Positions 1 through 8,370 of a DNA stretch of 64,000 nucleotides are shown one piece after another. How positions within the stretch are numbered: the first letter of the stretch is position 1; every line of letters starts with the position of its first letter. The stretch is from Paraburkholderia kururiensis JCM 10599 = LMG 19447 (lineage in GTDB: Bacteria > Pseudomonadota > Gammaproteobacteria > Burkholderiales > Burkholderiaceae). The DNA is taken from contig NZ_RJZE01000010.1 of the NCBI RefSeq assembly GCF_003986935.1, positions 124,001 through 188,000 of the forward strand, in the 5' to 3' direction. The position numbers were made by a program, and so were the translations under genes. A model generated the notes under the pieces. The model did no database searches. It had not been told where the DNA came from and worked only from the letters and a program-made list of their open reading frames with translations.

Positions 1-2376
1 CCCGTCGCCGCACTGCGCGCCTGGCTTGCCACCACGCCGAACCGCGTGCTGTTCGCGGCCGAATCGGCGGGACGCCGCGAGACCATCGCGCAACTGCTCG
101 CCGATAACGCCCTGCGCCCCGCGCAGACCGACAGCTTCGAAGACTGGCTCACGGGCGACGCGCCTTTCTCGCTCGGCGTCGCGCCGCTCGCGAACGGGTT
201 CATCGTGCCGGCCGAAGGGCTCGCCGTCGTTACCGAAACCGAGCTTTACGGCACGCTCGCGCGCCGCACGGGCCGGCGCCGCCAGGAGCAGGCGAGCAAC
301 GTCGATTCGATGGTGCGCGACCTCTCCGAACTCAAGGTGGGCGACCCCGTGGTCCACGCGCAGCACGGCATCGGACGGTACTGCGGGCTCATCACGATGG
401 ACCTCGGCGAAGGCGAAACGGAGTTCCTGCACCTCGAATACGCGGGCGACAGCAAGCTCTACGTGCCCGTCTCGCAGTTGCACGTGATCTCGCGCTACAG
501 CGGCGCGGACCCCGAAAGCGCGCCGCTGCACGCGCTCGGCTCCGGTCAGTGGGAAAAGGCGCGCCGCAAGGCGGCCCAGCAGATTCGCGACACCGCAGCC
601 GAACTGCTCAACCTCTATGCGCGCCGCGCCTCGCGCGAGGGCCATGCGTTCAAGCTCGAACCGCGCGACTACGTGAAGTTCGCCGAAAGCTTCGGCTTCG
701 AGGAAACGCCCGACCAGGCCGCTGCGATTGCGGCCGTGATCGGCGACATGACGAGCGGCAAGCCGATGGACCGCCTCGTCTGCGGCGACGTGGGCTTCGG
801 CAAGACCGAAGTCGCGCTGCGCGCCGCGTTCATCGCGGTGATGGGCGGCAAGCAGGTGGCGCTGCTCTCGCCCACCACGCTGCTCGCGGAGCAGCACACG
901 CAGACCTTCACGGACCGCTTCGCCGACTGGCCCGTGCGCATTGCCGAACTCTCGCGTTTCAAGTCAACGAAGGAAGTCAACGCCGCGATCCAGCAGATCA
1001 ACGACGGCACCGTGGACATCGTGATCGGCACGCACAAGCTGCTTTCGTCGGACGTGCAGTTCAAGCGGTTGGGGCTCGTCATCATCGACGAGGAACACCG
1101 TTTCGGTGTGCGCCAGAAGGAAGCGCTCAAGGCGCTGCGCGCCGAAGTCGACGTGCTCACGCTCACGGCCACGCCGATTCCGCGCACGCTCGGCATGGCG
1201 CTGGAAGGCCTGCGCGACTTCTCGGTGATCGCCACGGCGCCGCAAAAGCGCCTCGCGATCAAGACCTTCGTGCGGCGCGAGGAAGACGGCGTGATCCGCG
1301 AGGCCATGCTGCGCGAGCTCAAGCGCGGCGGCCAGGTGTACTTCCTGCACAACGAGGTGGAGACCATCGAGAACCGCCGCGCGATGCTCGAAGCACTTGT
1401 GCCCGAGGCGCGCATCGCCGTGGCCCACGGCCAGATGCACGAACGCGAGCTCGAACGCGTGATGCGCGACTTCGTGGCCCAGCGCGCCAACGTGCTGCTG
1501 TGCACGACGATCATCGAGACCGGCATCGACGTGCCCACGGCCAATACCATCCTGATCCATCGCGCCGACAAGTTCGGGCTCGCGCAGTTGCACCAGTTGC
1601 GCGGACGCGTGGGCCGCTCGCATCACCAGGCCTATTCGTATCTGCTCGTGCACGACCCGCAGGGCCTCACGAAGCAGGCACAGCGCCGCCTCGAAGCGAT
1701 CCAGCAGATGGAGGAACTGGGCGCGGGCTTCTACCTCGCCATGCACGACCTGGAAATTCGCGGCACGGGCGAAGTGCTGGGCGACAAGCAGTCGGGCGAG
1801 ATTCAGGAGATCGGCTTCCAGCTCTACACGGACATGCTCAACGACGCCGTGAAGGCGCTCAAGGAAGGCCGCGAACCGGACCTCAACGCGCCGCTCGCGG
1901 CAACCACCGAGATCAACCTGCACGCGCCCGCCATCTTGCCCGCCGACTATTGCGGCGACGTGCAGGAACGGCTCTCGCTCTACAAGCGCCTCGCAAACTG
2001 CGAACACGACGATGCGATCGACAGCATCCAGGAAGAGCTGATCGACCGCTTCGGCAAGCTGCCGCCGCAGGCGCACGCGCTCGTCGAGACGCACCGCCTG
2101 CGCCTCGCCGCGCGGCCGCTCGGCATTTCGAAGATCGACGCGGGCGAAGCCGTGATCGGTCTGCAGTTCGTGCCGAACCCGCCCATCGACGCCATGCGGA
2201 TCATCGAGATGGTGCAGAAGAACCGGCACATCAAGCTCGCGGGTCAGGACAAGCTGCGCATCGAAACCCGCAGCCCCGACCTCGCCGTGCGCGTGGCCAC
2301 CGTCAAGGAAACGCTGCGCGCGCTCGGCACGCCGGCCCGTCATGCGGCCGCTGGCGCCGCCACGTCGGTGCGGTAA
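1..2376 (+). CDS. mfd: transcription-repair coupling factor Mfd (3' part; start outside window)
   Basis: This is the C-terminal 791 residues of Mfd, which removes RNA polymerase stalled at lesions and recruits UvrA. The reading frame is open from base 1, so the N-terminal UvrB-like part lies upstream. In window numbering, a CarD-like polymerase-binding domain covers about residues 105-165 (VGDPVVHAQHGIGRY). Walker A follows near 262-271 (GDVGFGKTEV), then a DEEH box near 363, LTATPIPRTL, and a late helicase motif HQLRGRVGRS. The last 200 residues are the TRCF C-terminal domain. The order matches the family exactly. A terminator-like hairpin lies about 225 bp downstream. Identity is very secure; only the 5' end is missing. 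Confidence 0.97.
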   Translation, partial: PVAALRAWLATTPNRVLFAAESAGRRETIAQLLADNALRPAQTDSFEDWLTGDAPFSLGVAPLANGFIVPAEGLAVVTETELYGTLARRTGRRRQEQASNVDSMVRDLSELKVGDPVVHAQHGIGRYCGLITMDLGEGETEFLHLEYAGDSKLYVPVSQLHVISRYSGADPESAPLHALGSGQWEKARRKAAQQIRDTAAELLNLYARRASREGHAFKLEPRDYVKFAESFGFEETPDQAAAIAAVIGDMTSGKPMDRLVCGDVGFGKTEVALRAAFIAVMGGKQVALLSPTTLLAEQHTQTFTDRFADWPVRIAELSRFKSTKEVNAAIQQINDGTVDIVIGTHKLLSSDVQFKRLGLVIIDEEHRFGVRQKEALKALRAEVDVLTLTATPIPRTLGMALEGLRDFSVIATAPQKRLAIKTFVRREEDGVIREAMLRELKRGGQVYFLHNEVETIENRRAMLEALVPEARIAVAHGQMHERELERVMRDFVAQRANVLLCTTIIETGIDVPTANTILIHRADKFGLAQLHQLRGRVGRSHHQAYSYLLVHDPQGLTKQAQRRLEAIQQMEELGAGFYLAMHDLEIRGTGEVLGDKQSGEIQEIGFQLYTDMLNDAVKALKEGREPDLNAPLAATTEINLHAPAILPADYCGDVQERLSLYKRLANCEHDDAIDSIQEELIDRFGKLPPQAHALVETHRLRLAARPLGISKIDAGEAVIGLQFVPNPPIDAMRIIEMVQKNRHIKLAGQDKLRIETRSPDLAVRVATVKETLRALGTPARHAAAGAATSVR

Positions 2377-2480
2377 GCAGGGCAAGCCACGCGAAGGCTG
2401 CGGTTTGCACCGCCCGCTGCGCTTCGCGGCGGGCGGCCTGCAGGACGACACGCGCTGCGCGCCGCGCGTGTCTTTCGCGC

Positions 2481-2510
2481 TGCTTCGTGCTGCTTCGTGC
2501 TGCTTCGTGC
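2481..2510. repeat. 10-bp direct repeat, three perfect copies
   Basis: The unit tgcttcgtgc occurs three times head to tail in the mfd-argE gap, just upstream of the mfd terminator hairpin. No function is apparent. Confidence 0.8.
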
Positions 2511-2600
2511 TCCGCTCACGCTCCTCGATACCAGAGCGCAAGGCATTCATGCTGCAACGCGCAAACCCCTTGCCGAGCCCTTACTGGTCGCTTACCTTAC

Positions 2601-2631
2601 GCCGCAAGCCTTTGGCGAGGCTCGGCTTTTT
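2601..2631 (+). terminator. probable Rho-independent terminator after mfd
   Basis: GCCG and AGCC (separated by a CA bulge) can pair with GGCT and CGGC around an 8-nt loop. Five T residues follow at 2627-2631. The 3' arm overlaps the region of the argE promoter. Confidence 0.5.
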
Positions 2632-2640
2632 CTGTATCAT
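2612..2640 (+). promoter_or_regulatory. sigma70-type promoter for argE
   Basis: TTGGCG (2612-2617) and TATCAT (2635-2640) are separated by 17 bp, matching the consensus at 4/6 and 5/6 positions. The predicted start near 2647 leaves a leader of about 20 nt containing GGAG at 2657-2660 before the argE ATG. Confidence 0.55.
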
Positions 2641-2667
2641 CCAACGATAAACCAGTGGAGTTCTGTC

Positions 2668-3951
2668 ATGTCCCAGGTTGCTGCGTCAGCGTATCCCGCC
2701 ACGTCGCCCGGTCTGTCTTCCGCACCCTCCGCCGTCCCTCCTTCCGCATCTTCCGTTTCATCCGATTCAAACGCTTCCCCCGCTTCGCTTTCCTGGGTGA
2801 CCCGCCTCGTGTCGATGGACACGGTGAGCCGCAATCCGAACCTGGGTCTGATCGAGACGGTGCGCGACGCGCTGCGCGCGCTCGGCGTGCAGTCCACGCT
2901 CACGCACGACGATAGCGGCAAGTGGGCCAATCTGTTTGCGACCATTCCGGCGCACGACGGCCGCACCGCAGGCGGCATCGTGCTCTCGGGCCACACCGAC
3001 GTGGTACCCGTGGACGGCCAGGCCTGGGACAGCGATCCGTTCAAGCCCGAGATTCGCGACGGCCGCCTGTACGGCCGCGGCACCTGCGACATGAAAGGCT
3101 TCATCGGCGCCGCGCTCACGCTCGTTCCCACGATGCTCGCCACGAAGCTCGCGAAGCCGATTCACCTCGCGCTCTCGTTCGATGAGGAAGTGGGTTGCGT
3201 AGGCGCCCCGCTCATGATCGACGAACTCGTGAAGCGCGGCGTCGCGCCCGAAGGCTGCATCGTGGGCGAGCCGACCAGCATGCGGCCCATCATCGCCCAC
3301 AAGGGCATCAACGTGTATCGCTGCTGCGTGCGCGGCCAGGCCGCGCACTCGTCGCTCACGTCGAAGGGGCTCAACGCGATCGAATACGCGGCGCGTCTCA
3401 TCTGCCACATTCGCGACATGGCGGACCGCTTCCGCGAGCAAGGCCCGTTCGACGAACTCTACGACGTGCCGTTCACCACGGCGCAGACCAGCACCATCGC
3501 GGGCGGCAATGCCGTGAACACGGTGCCCGCCGAATGCACCTTCGCCTTCGAATTCCGCAATCTGCCCACGCTCGACCCCGACGCGATCTTCTCGCGCATC
3601 GAGTCGTACGCACGCGAAACGCTGTTGCCGAAGATGCAACGTGAGCACGCAGCCGCCGCCATCGAATTTACGAAGGTTGCCGCAGCACCGGGCCTCGACG
3701 ACGCCGAAGCGGCCGCCATCACGCAGCTCGTGCGCGCACTCACGTCCGACACGGGCCGGCGCAAAGTCGCCTACGGCACCGAAGCCGGACTCTTCGCGCG
3801 GGCCGGCATTCCGAGCGTGGTGTGTGGGCCAGGCGACATCGAGCAGGCGCACAAGGCGAACGAGTTCGTCGCGCTCACGCAGCTCGCCGAATGCGAGCGC
3901 TTCCTGCATCGATTCATTCACAGCATGTCGCTCGAGGCGCAGCTGCGCTAA
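2668..3951 (+). CDS. argE: acetylornithine deacetylase (M20 metallopeptidase family)
   Basis: The 427-residue protein belongs to the M20/ArgE-DapE family and most likely hydrolyses N-acetylornithine to ornithine in arginine synthesis. The metal-binding and catalytic framework is complete: SGHTDVVPVD (His109), GRGTCDMKGF (Asp141), FDEEVGCVGAP (Glu173-Glu174), and a late GDIEQAHKANEF motif. The order and spacing fit ArgE better than DapE. The first 45 residues are Ser/Pro/Ala-rich and poorly conserved in appearance. The start at 2668 was chosen because GGAG lies 7 nt upstream; the frame is open further upstream but without a ribosome site. A related N-acyl amino-acid deacetylase cannot be fully excluded. 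Confidence 0.88.
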   Translation: MSQVAASAYPATSPGLSSAPSAVPPSASSVSSDSNASPASLSWVTRLVSMDTVSRNPNLGLIETVRDALRALGVQSTLTHDDSGKWANLFATIPAHDGRTAGGIVLSGHTDVVPVDGQAWDSDPFKPEIRDGRLYGRGTCDMKGFIGAALTLVPTMLATKLAKPIHLALSFDEEVGCVGAPLMIDELVKRGVAPEGCIVGEPTSMRPIIAHKGINVYRCCVRGQAAHSSLTSKGLNAIEYAARLICHIRDMADRFREQGPFDELYDVPFTTAQTSTIAGGNAVNTVPAECTFAFEFRNLPTLDPDAIFSRIESYARETLLPKMQREHAAAAIEFTKVAAAPGLDDAEAAAITQLVRALTSDTGRRKVAYGTEAGLFARAGIPSVVCGPGDIEQAHKANEFVALTQLAECERFLHRFIHSMSLEAQLR

Positions 3952-3993
3952 CGCGCACGCTTCGCAAACCGTTCACGCCGACGCCCGCGCGCC

Positions 3994-5040
3994 ATGTCCA
4001 CCGCCACCCCGCAGCACACCGACCATACGATAGACGGCGAGCCGATTCCCACGCTCGACGACATCGCCACGCAGCACTTCGCGCTCACGCCGTGGGTGGT
4101 GCGAACGCCGGTGTTCGAGCGCCACGACTTTCCGTCGCTCGAAGACACCATCGTCAACTTCAAGTTCGAACTGTTGCAGGCGGGCGGCAGCTTCAAGGCG
4201 CGCGGCGCGTTCACGAACATGCTCGCGCTCGACAGCTCTCAGCGCAGCGCGGGCGTGACCTGCGTGTCGGGCGGCAATCATGCGGTGGCCGTGGCCTATG
4301 CGGCCATGCGGCTCGGCATCGGCGCAAAGGTCGTGCTGTTTCATTCGGCCAATCCTGCGCGCGTGGCGCTGTGCCGCCAGTACAAGGCCGAGATCGTCAT
4401 GGCCGGCAGCCCGGCAGAAGCCTTCGAAACCGTGCGCCAGGTCGAGGCAGAAGAAGGCCGCTACTACGTGCATCCGTTCAACGGCTATCGCACGGTGCTC
4501 GGCACTGCGACGCTCGGCTACGAATGGGCCACGCAGACGCCCGACCTCGACGCCGTGATCGTGCCCATAGGCGGCGGCGGGCTCGCTGCCGGCGTGGCCA
4601 CGGCGCTGCGCCTCGCTAATCCGCGCGTGCACGTGTACGGCGTGGAGCCTGAAGGCGCCGACGTGATGAGCCGCAGCTTCGCGGCCAATCACACGGTGAA
4701 GATGAGCCATGTGGAGAGCATTGCCGACTCGCTGATGGCGCCGTTCACCGAGCAATACAGCTACGAACTGTGCCGCCGCCACGTGGACCGCATCGTGACC
4801 GTTTCCGACGATGCCTTGCGCGCGGCCATGCTGCTGCTCTTCAACCAGCTCAAGCTCGCCGTCGAGCCAGCCTGCGCGGCCGCCACGGCGGCGCTCGTCG
4901 GACCGCTGCGCGAGACGGTTCAGGGCAAGCGCGTGGGCGTGCTTCTGTGCGGCACCAACATCGATCCGGCGAGCTTCGTCGTGCACATCGGCCGCGCGGT
5001 GGCGGGTGCGGGCGTACATGCAGGCACGAAACCGGCTTGA
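3994..5040 (+). CDS. threonine/serine dehydratase (PLP fold type II)
   Basis: A 348-residue pyridoxal-phosphate enzyme of the threonine dehydratase/serine racemase family. Visible motifs are the Schiff-base lysine segment GGSFKARGAFTNML near residue 60-70, the substrate loop SGGNHAVAVAYAA, and the phosphate-binding glycine run IGGGGLAAG. No ACT regulatory domain follows, so it is the short catabolic-type enzyme rather than biosynthetic IlvA. It starts 42 bp after argE on the same strand and could share its transcript. Substrate is not decidable from sequence: L-threonine, L-serine or threo-3-hydroxyaspartate are all possible, so no gene symbol is given. Confidence 0.85.
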   Translation: MSTATPQHTDHTIDGEPIPTLDDIATQHFALTPWVVRTPVFERHDFPSLEDTIVNFKFELLQAGGSFKARGAFTNMLALDSSQRSAGVTCVSGGNHAVAVAYAAMRLGIGAKVVLFHSANPARVALCRQYKAEIVMAGSPAEAFETVRQVEAEEGRYYVHPFNGYRTVLGTATLGYEWATQTPDLDAVIVPIGGGGLAAGVATALRLANPRVHVYGVEPEGADVMSRSFAANHTVKMSHVESIADSLMAPFTEQYSYELCRRHVDRIVTVSDDALRAAMLLLFNQLKLAVEPACAAATAALVGPLRETVQGKRVGVLLCGTNIDPASFVVHIGRAVAGAGVHAGTKPA

Positions 5041-5163
5041 GGGCATGAGCCTCGCCTCGCAGCGCGAATCGCTACCCTCACGGTAAGACGTTGACTATCA
5101 TTGGCCGAACGGCGTGCTTTAATGCCGCGCTACCCAATCAATAACTTCAAGGAGGTCCGCCCC

Positions 5164-5610
5164 ATGGGCATGATCAAGGAATTCAAGGAATTCGCCGTCA
5201 AGGGCAACGTGATGGATCTGGCGGTCGGCGTCATCATCGGCGGCGCGTTTTCCACCATCGTGAATTCGGTCGTCAAGGACCTGATCATGCCGGTCATTGG
5301 CGTTGTCACCGGCGGCCTCGATTTCTCGAACCAGTTCGTCCGGCTCGGCACCATTCCGCCCTCGTTCAAGGGCAACCCCGATTCGTATAAAGATCTGCAG
5401 ACAGCGGGCGTGGCCGTGTTCGGCTACGGCTCGTTCATCACGGCCGTGATCAACTTCCTCATCCTCGCGTTCATCATCTTTCTGATGGTGAAGTTCATCA
5501 ACAAGCTGCGCCAGCCCGCAGAAGCCGCACCCGCCGCGCCGGCGCCCACGCCCGAAGACGTGCTGCTGCTTCGCGAGATTCGCGACACGCTGAAGAGCCA
5601 GCCGCGCTGA
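5164..5610 (+). CDS. mscL: large-conductance mechanosensitive channel MscL
   Basis: A 148-residue inner-membrane channel that opens under membrane tension during hypo-osmotic shock. It has the MscL N-terminal amphipathic helix ([20 protein letters not shown]), TM1 with [14 protein letters not shown], a periplasmic loop, TM2 (about residues 83-105) and a charged C-terminal helix ending KSQPR. A strong AAGGAGGT at 5149-5156 precedes the ATG at 5164 by 7 nt; a second in-frame ATG at 5170 would give the more common MIKEF start. Length is slightly above the usual 136-143 residues. It converges with the signalling operon on the other strand, with a hairpin between them. Confidence 0.96.
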   Translation: MGMIKEFKEFAVKGNVMDLAVGVIIGGAFSTIVNSVVKDLIMPVIGVVTGGLDFSNQFVRLGTIPPSFKGNPDSYKDLQTAGVAVFGYGSFITAVINFLILAFIIFLMVKFINKLRQPAEAAPAAPAPTPEDVLLLREIRDTLKSQPR

Positions 5611-5624
5611 TACCTGCCGGCATA

Positions 5625-5657
5625 TTGCTCTGCTCGCGGTTTGCGCCGGCAGAGCAA
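5625..5657. terminator. hairpin between convergent mscL and hybrid kinase genes
   Basis: TTGCTCTGC (5625-5633) pairs perfectly with GCAGAGCAA (5649-5657); the 15-nt loop can form a further 3-bp stem. There is no clear T run on either side. It fits a bidirectional terminator between two convergent genes. Confidence 0.55.
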
Positions 5658-5674
5658 CGAAGGGCTATCGAGCG

Positions 5675-7780
5675 CTATAGGCCCAGATCGACGTCGCGCG
5701 CCGTCTGCTCGAGTGGTGGCGTCGCCCCCGGCGGTTCGGCCTTCTGCCTCGCCGCGCTCTCGATCAGCTGTTCGAGCTGCGCGAAATTCACCGGCTTGGT
5801 GAGATGCCAGGTGAAACCGGCTTCGATGCTGCGGCGCACGTCCTCGTCGGTGCCGAAGCCGGTCAGTGCAACGGCCGGCACCGCCGAATGCTCGCGGAAA
5901 GCGCGGATGAAATCGAGGCCTGTACCGTCCGGCAAACCCACGTCGCTGATCACGAGATCGAACTCGATGCTCTGGGCCGCCGCCAACGCATCGGCCACGA
6001 GGCTCACCACCGTCACGTCATGACCAAGGCTGCGCACAAGCTGCGCCATGACCTCGGCCGTGTCCTCGTGATCTTCGATCATCAGGATCGTCAACGTGCA
6101 CGCGGCCATGGATACGGCCGACACGGGCGCCGCCGGCTCAGCCTGCGGCGGCTCGCAGACAGGCAGCACGATCGTGAAGGTCGCGCCGCAATGCACGCCC
6201 GGACTCTTCGCGCTCACGTGGCCGCCATGGGCGTCGGTGAGTGCCTTCGTGATCGCGAGGCCCAGCCCCAGGCCGCCGAACTGACGCGTCATGTTGTGGC
6301 TGCCCTGCTCGAACGCATTGAACAGCTTGCCGATCTGCTCGGGCGCAATGCCGATGCCGGTGTCTTCCACCGAGATCTGGATCTGCGAACCTTCGTCGCG
6401 CGTGCGCACGTAGATGTGTCCGCCGTCGGGCGTGAATTTGGCGGCGTTGCGCACGAGGTTCCATAGCATCTGCTGCAGGCGCGCGCGGTCGGCGCGCACG
6501 TAGTGATGGCGCGCCGCCGTGTCGATGTGCACGTCCTGCTGCTTGACCTGAATCTCGCTGCGAAAGAGTTCGAGCACGCTGTCGATCACCTCGTGCACGT
6601 CCACCGTTTCCAGCGTGAGGCTCAGCTTGCCGTTGGCCACGCGCGTGAGATCGAGCAGATCGTCGATCAGGCGCGCTTCCAGTTCGATATTGCGGCGGAT
6701 CATCCGCACGCTCGCGCGCGCCTGCTCGGGCAGATCGACAATCATGTCGAGCACGCGCGTGCCGGCCAGCACCGGCGTGAGCGGCGTGCGCAGTTCGTGC
6801 GACAGCATGGCGAGAAAGCGGTCCTTCGCGCGATTGGCGTCTTCGGCCGCCTGTCTCGCCGCCTGCTCCGAGGCGAGCAGCCGTTCGCGTTCCTCGATCG
6901 CCTCGCGCTGAGGCTGGATGTCCGTGCAACTGCCGAACCACTTGTTCACGCCGCCGCGCGGATCGCGCACGGCGACGATGCGCACGTCGAACCAGCGGTA
7001 CGCGCCGTCGTGGCGCCGGATCCGCATTTCGTGGTGGTAGTAACCCGTCGCGCCGCCCGACACCGCCGCGAGCCAGGTGCGGCGCACCTCTTCGCGGTCG
7101 TCGGCGTGCACGGCGTCGAGCCAGCCAAGGCCCAGCGAACGCGTTTCGTCGAGGCCCGTGTACTCCACCCACTGCTTCGAGATGAAATCGCAGCGGCCAT
7201 CTGAGCGACACGTGAGCACGAGGTGCGGCAGCGCCTCGGAAAGCGTGCGGTAGTGCTCTTCGCGATCGAGCAACAGGAGCGCTTCGGCCGACGCGCGTTG
7301 CAGGCGAATCTGCGCGAGCACGCGCTCCACCGCTTCGGGCAGATAGTCGAGATAGTCGCCCGACTTCGGCACCACGTCGGAGACGCCCGCGCGCAGCGCC
7401 TGGATCACGCGCGACTCGTCGGTGAAACCGGTGACGAGAATGGCCGGAATGCGCACGTCTTCGGCGCGCAGGCGGCGGAAGAAATCGAGCCCGGTTTCGG
7501 GGCCGTCGAGCTGATAGTCGAGCACGAGCAGATCGGGCGCCTCGGCGGCGATCAGTTCGCGTGCGCTCGCGGCGCCCGTGCAGGTCGCCACGCGCACGCC
7601 GGCCCGCATCAACGACTTGCGGGCAAGACGGAGAATGCCTTCGTCGTCATCGACGACGAGAATGTAGGCGGCAGGCGTAGCGCGGTCGGTCATGCTGGTG
7701 GAAGCGGCGGCGTGTGTTGTGAAAAAGCGTTCGTTCGTAGCGGTTCCCCGGAGTGCGGCGCCTGCCGCGTCGTCATCCAT
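5675..7780 (-). CDS. hybrid sensor histidine kinase (REC-PAS-HisKA-HATPase-REC)
   Basis: A soluble hybrid kinase of up to 701 residues. Numbering from the internal Met at 7693: receiver 1 about 10-125 (ILVVDDDEGIL, phospho-acceptor in LLVLDYQLDG), PAS with a PAC tail about 140-260, HisKA with MLSHELRTP near 298, HATPase (NLVRNAAKFTPDGG, DTGIGIAPEQ, GGLGLGLAI) about 400-520, and C-terminal receiver 2 (ILMIEDHEDTAE, VISDVGLPDG). There is no membrane segment. The ATG at 7780 overlaps the upstream receiver gene by 8 bp (ATGGATGA), favouring translational coupling; neither start has a clear Shine-Dalgarno site, and the conserved fold begins only after the Met at 7693. It is the last gene of a three-gene signalling operon. 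Confidence 0.85.
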   Translation of the reverse strand: MDDDAAGAALRGTATNERFFTTHAAASTSMTDRATPAAYILVVDDDEGILRLARKSLMRAGVRVATCTGAASARELIAAEAPDLLVLDYQLDGPETGLDFFRRLRAEDVRIPAILVTGFTDESRVIQALRAGVSDVVPKSGDYLDYLPEAVERVLAQIRLQRASAEALLLLDREEHYRTLSEALPHLVLTCRSDGRCDFISKQWVEYTGLDETRSLGLGWLDAVHADDREEVRRTWLAAVSGGATGYYHHEMRIRRHDGAYRWFDVRIVAVRDPRGGVNKWFGSCTDIQPQREAIEERERLLASEQAARQAAEDANRAKDRFLAMLSHELRTPLTPVLAGTRVLDMIVDLPEQARASVRMIRRNIELEARLIDDLLDLTRVANGKLSLTLETVDVHEVIDSVLELFRSEIQVKQQDVHIDTAARHHYVRADRARLQQMLWNLVRNAAKFTPDGGHIYVRTRDEGSQIQISVEDTGIGIAPEQIGKLFNAFEQGSHNMTRQFGGLGLGLAITKALTDAHGGHVSAKSPGVHCGATFTIVLPVCEPPQAEPAAPVSAVSMAACTLTILMIEDHEDTAEVMAQLVRSLGHDVTVVSLVADALAAAQSIEFDLVISDVGLPDGTGLDFIRAFREHSAVPAVALTGFGTDEDVRRSIEAGFTWHLTKPVNFAQLEQLIESAARQKAEPPGATPPLEQTARDVDLGL

Positions 7781-8252
7781 GTGAAGCGAACCGTTGGCCC
7801 TGCGGCAGCTTCACGACCTGAAGGAAGAAGCCGAGCCGCCGTACCGCCTCGATGAACGCGTCATATTCGACGGGCTTCGTGATGTAGACGTTGCAGCCCA
7901 GTTCGTAGCAGCGTTCGATCTCGCGCGGGTCGTCGGTGGTGGTGAGCACGATCACGGGCACCGCGGCCGTTTCCGGCGACGCCTTCAGCCGGCGCAGCAC
8001 CTCGAAGCCGTCCACGCGCGGCATGCGCAGGTCGAGCAGCACCACGACGTTCGTGAGCTGATCGCGCGCAGGCCAGGCGCGCTCCGCGTGCGCGGCCGGA
8101 TCGCCGAAGAAGTAGTCGAGCGCTTCGGCGCCGTCCCGAAGGCGCAGAAAGCCGTTCGAAATGCCCGAGCGGCGCAGGTTGCGTTCGACGAGCGTCGCAT
8201 GGCCGTCGTCGTCTTCGACGAGCACGATGCTGACGGTCTCTCCTTGTGTCAT
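7773..8252 (-). CDS. single-domain response regulator (Rcp1-like)
   Basis: A 159-residue stand-alone receiver with no output domain. Visible are the acidic pocket VLVEDDDGHA, the phospho-acceptor in VVLLDLRMPRVDG, VIVLTTTDD and the lysine in YITKPVEYDAF. The insertion ALDYFFGDPAAH is typical of Rcp1-type receivers that partner phytochrome-like kinases. The start at 8252 is preceded by CGGAG at a 6-nt spacing. It lies 118 bp downstream of the membrane kinase gene and overlaps the hybrid kinase gene by 8 bp. It probably shuttles phosphate between the two kinases; this is inference from gene order. Confidence 0.88.
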   Translation of the reverse strand: MTQGETVSIVLVEDDDGHATLVERNLRRSGISNGFLRLRDGAEALDYFFGDPAAHAERAWPARDQLTNVVVLLDLRMPRVDGFEVLRRLKASPETAAVPVIVLTTTDDPREIERCYELGCNVYITKPVEYDAFIEAVRRLGFFLQVVKLPQGQRFASHG

Positions 8253-8370
8253 GGTTGGCTCCGGAAGGAGAGGCGCGCGTGGCGCGTGGCGAGGCGGACG
8301 TGAGATGTCGGCATGGTGGGCTGGGTGGTTTGCTTCGCGGTTGGTTGTCCGGTGCGCTCTGGGGTTGGCT

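Noticed and set aside
964..2550. 528-codon open frame antisense to mfd
   Set aside because: Arg/His/Glu-rich composition typical of the complementary frame of a GC-rich gene; no ribosome site or domain, and mfd is certain.
549..2915. 788-codon frame overlapping mfd on the same strand
   Set aside because: Arg/Ala-rich frame-shifted shadow of mfd, running past its stop into the argE region; no recognisable protein.
5091..5123. TTGACT ... TTTAAT as mscL promoter
   Set aside because: The spacer would be 21 bp, too long for a sigma70 promoter.
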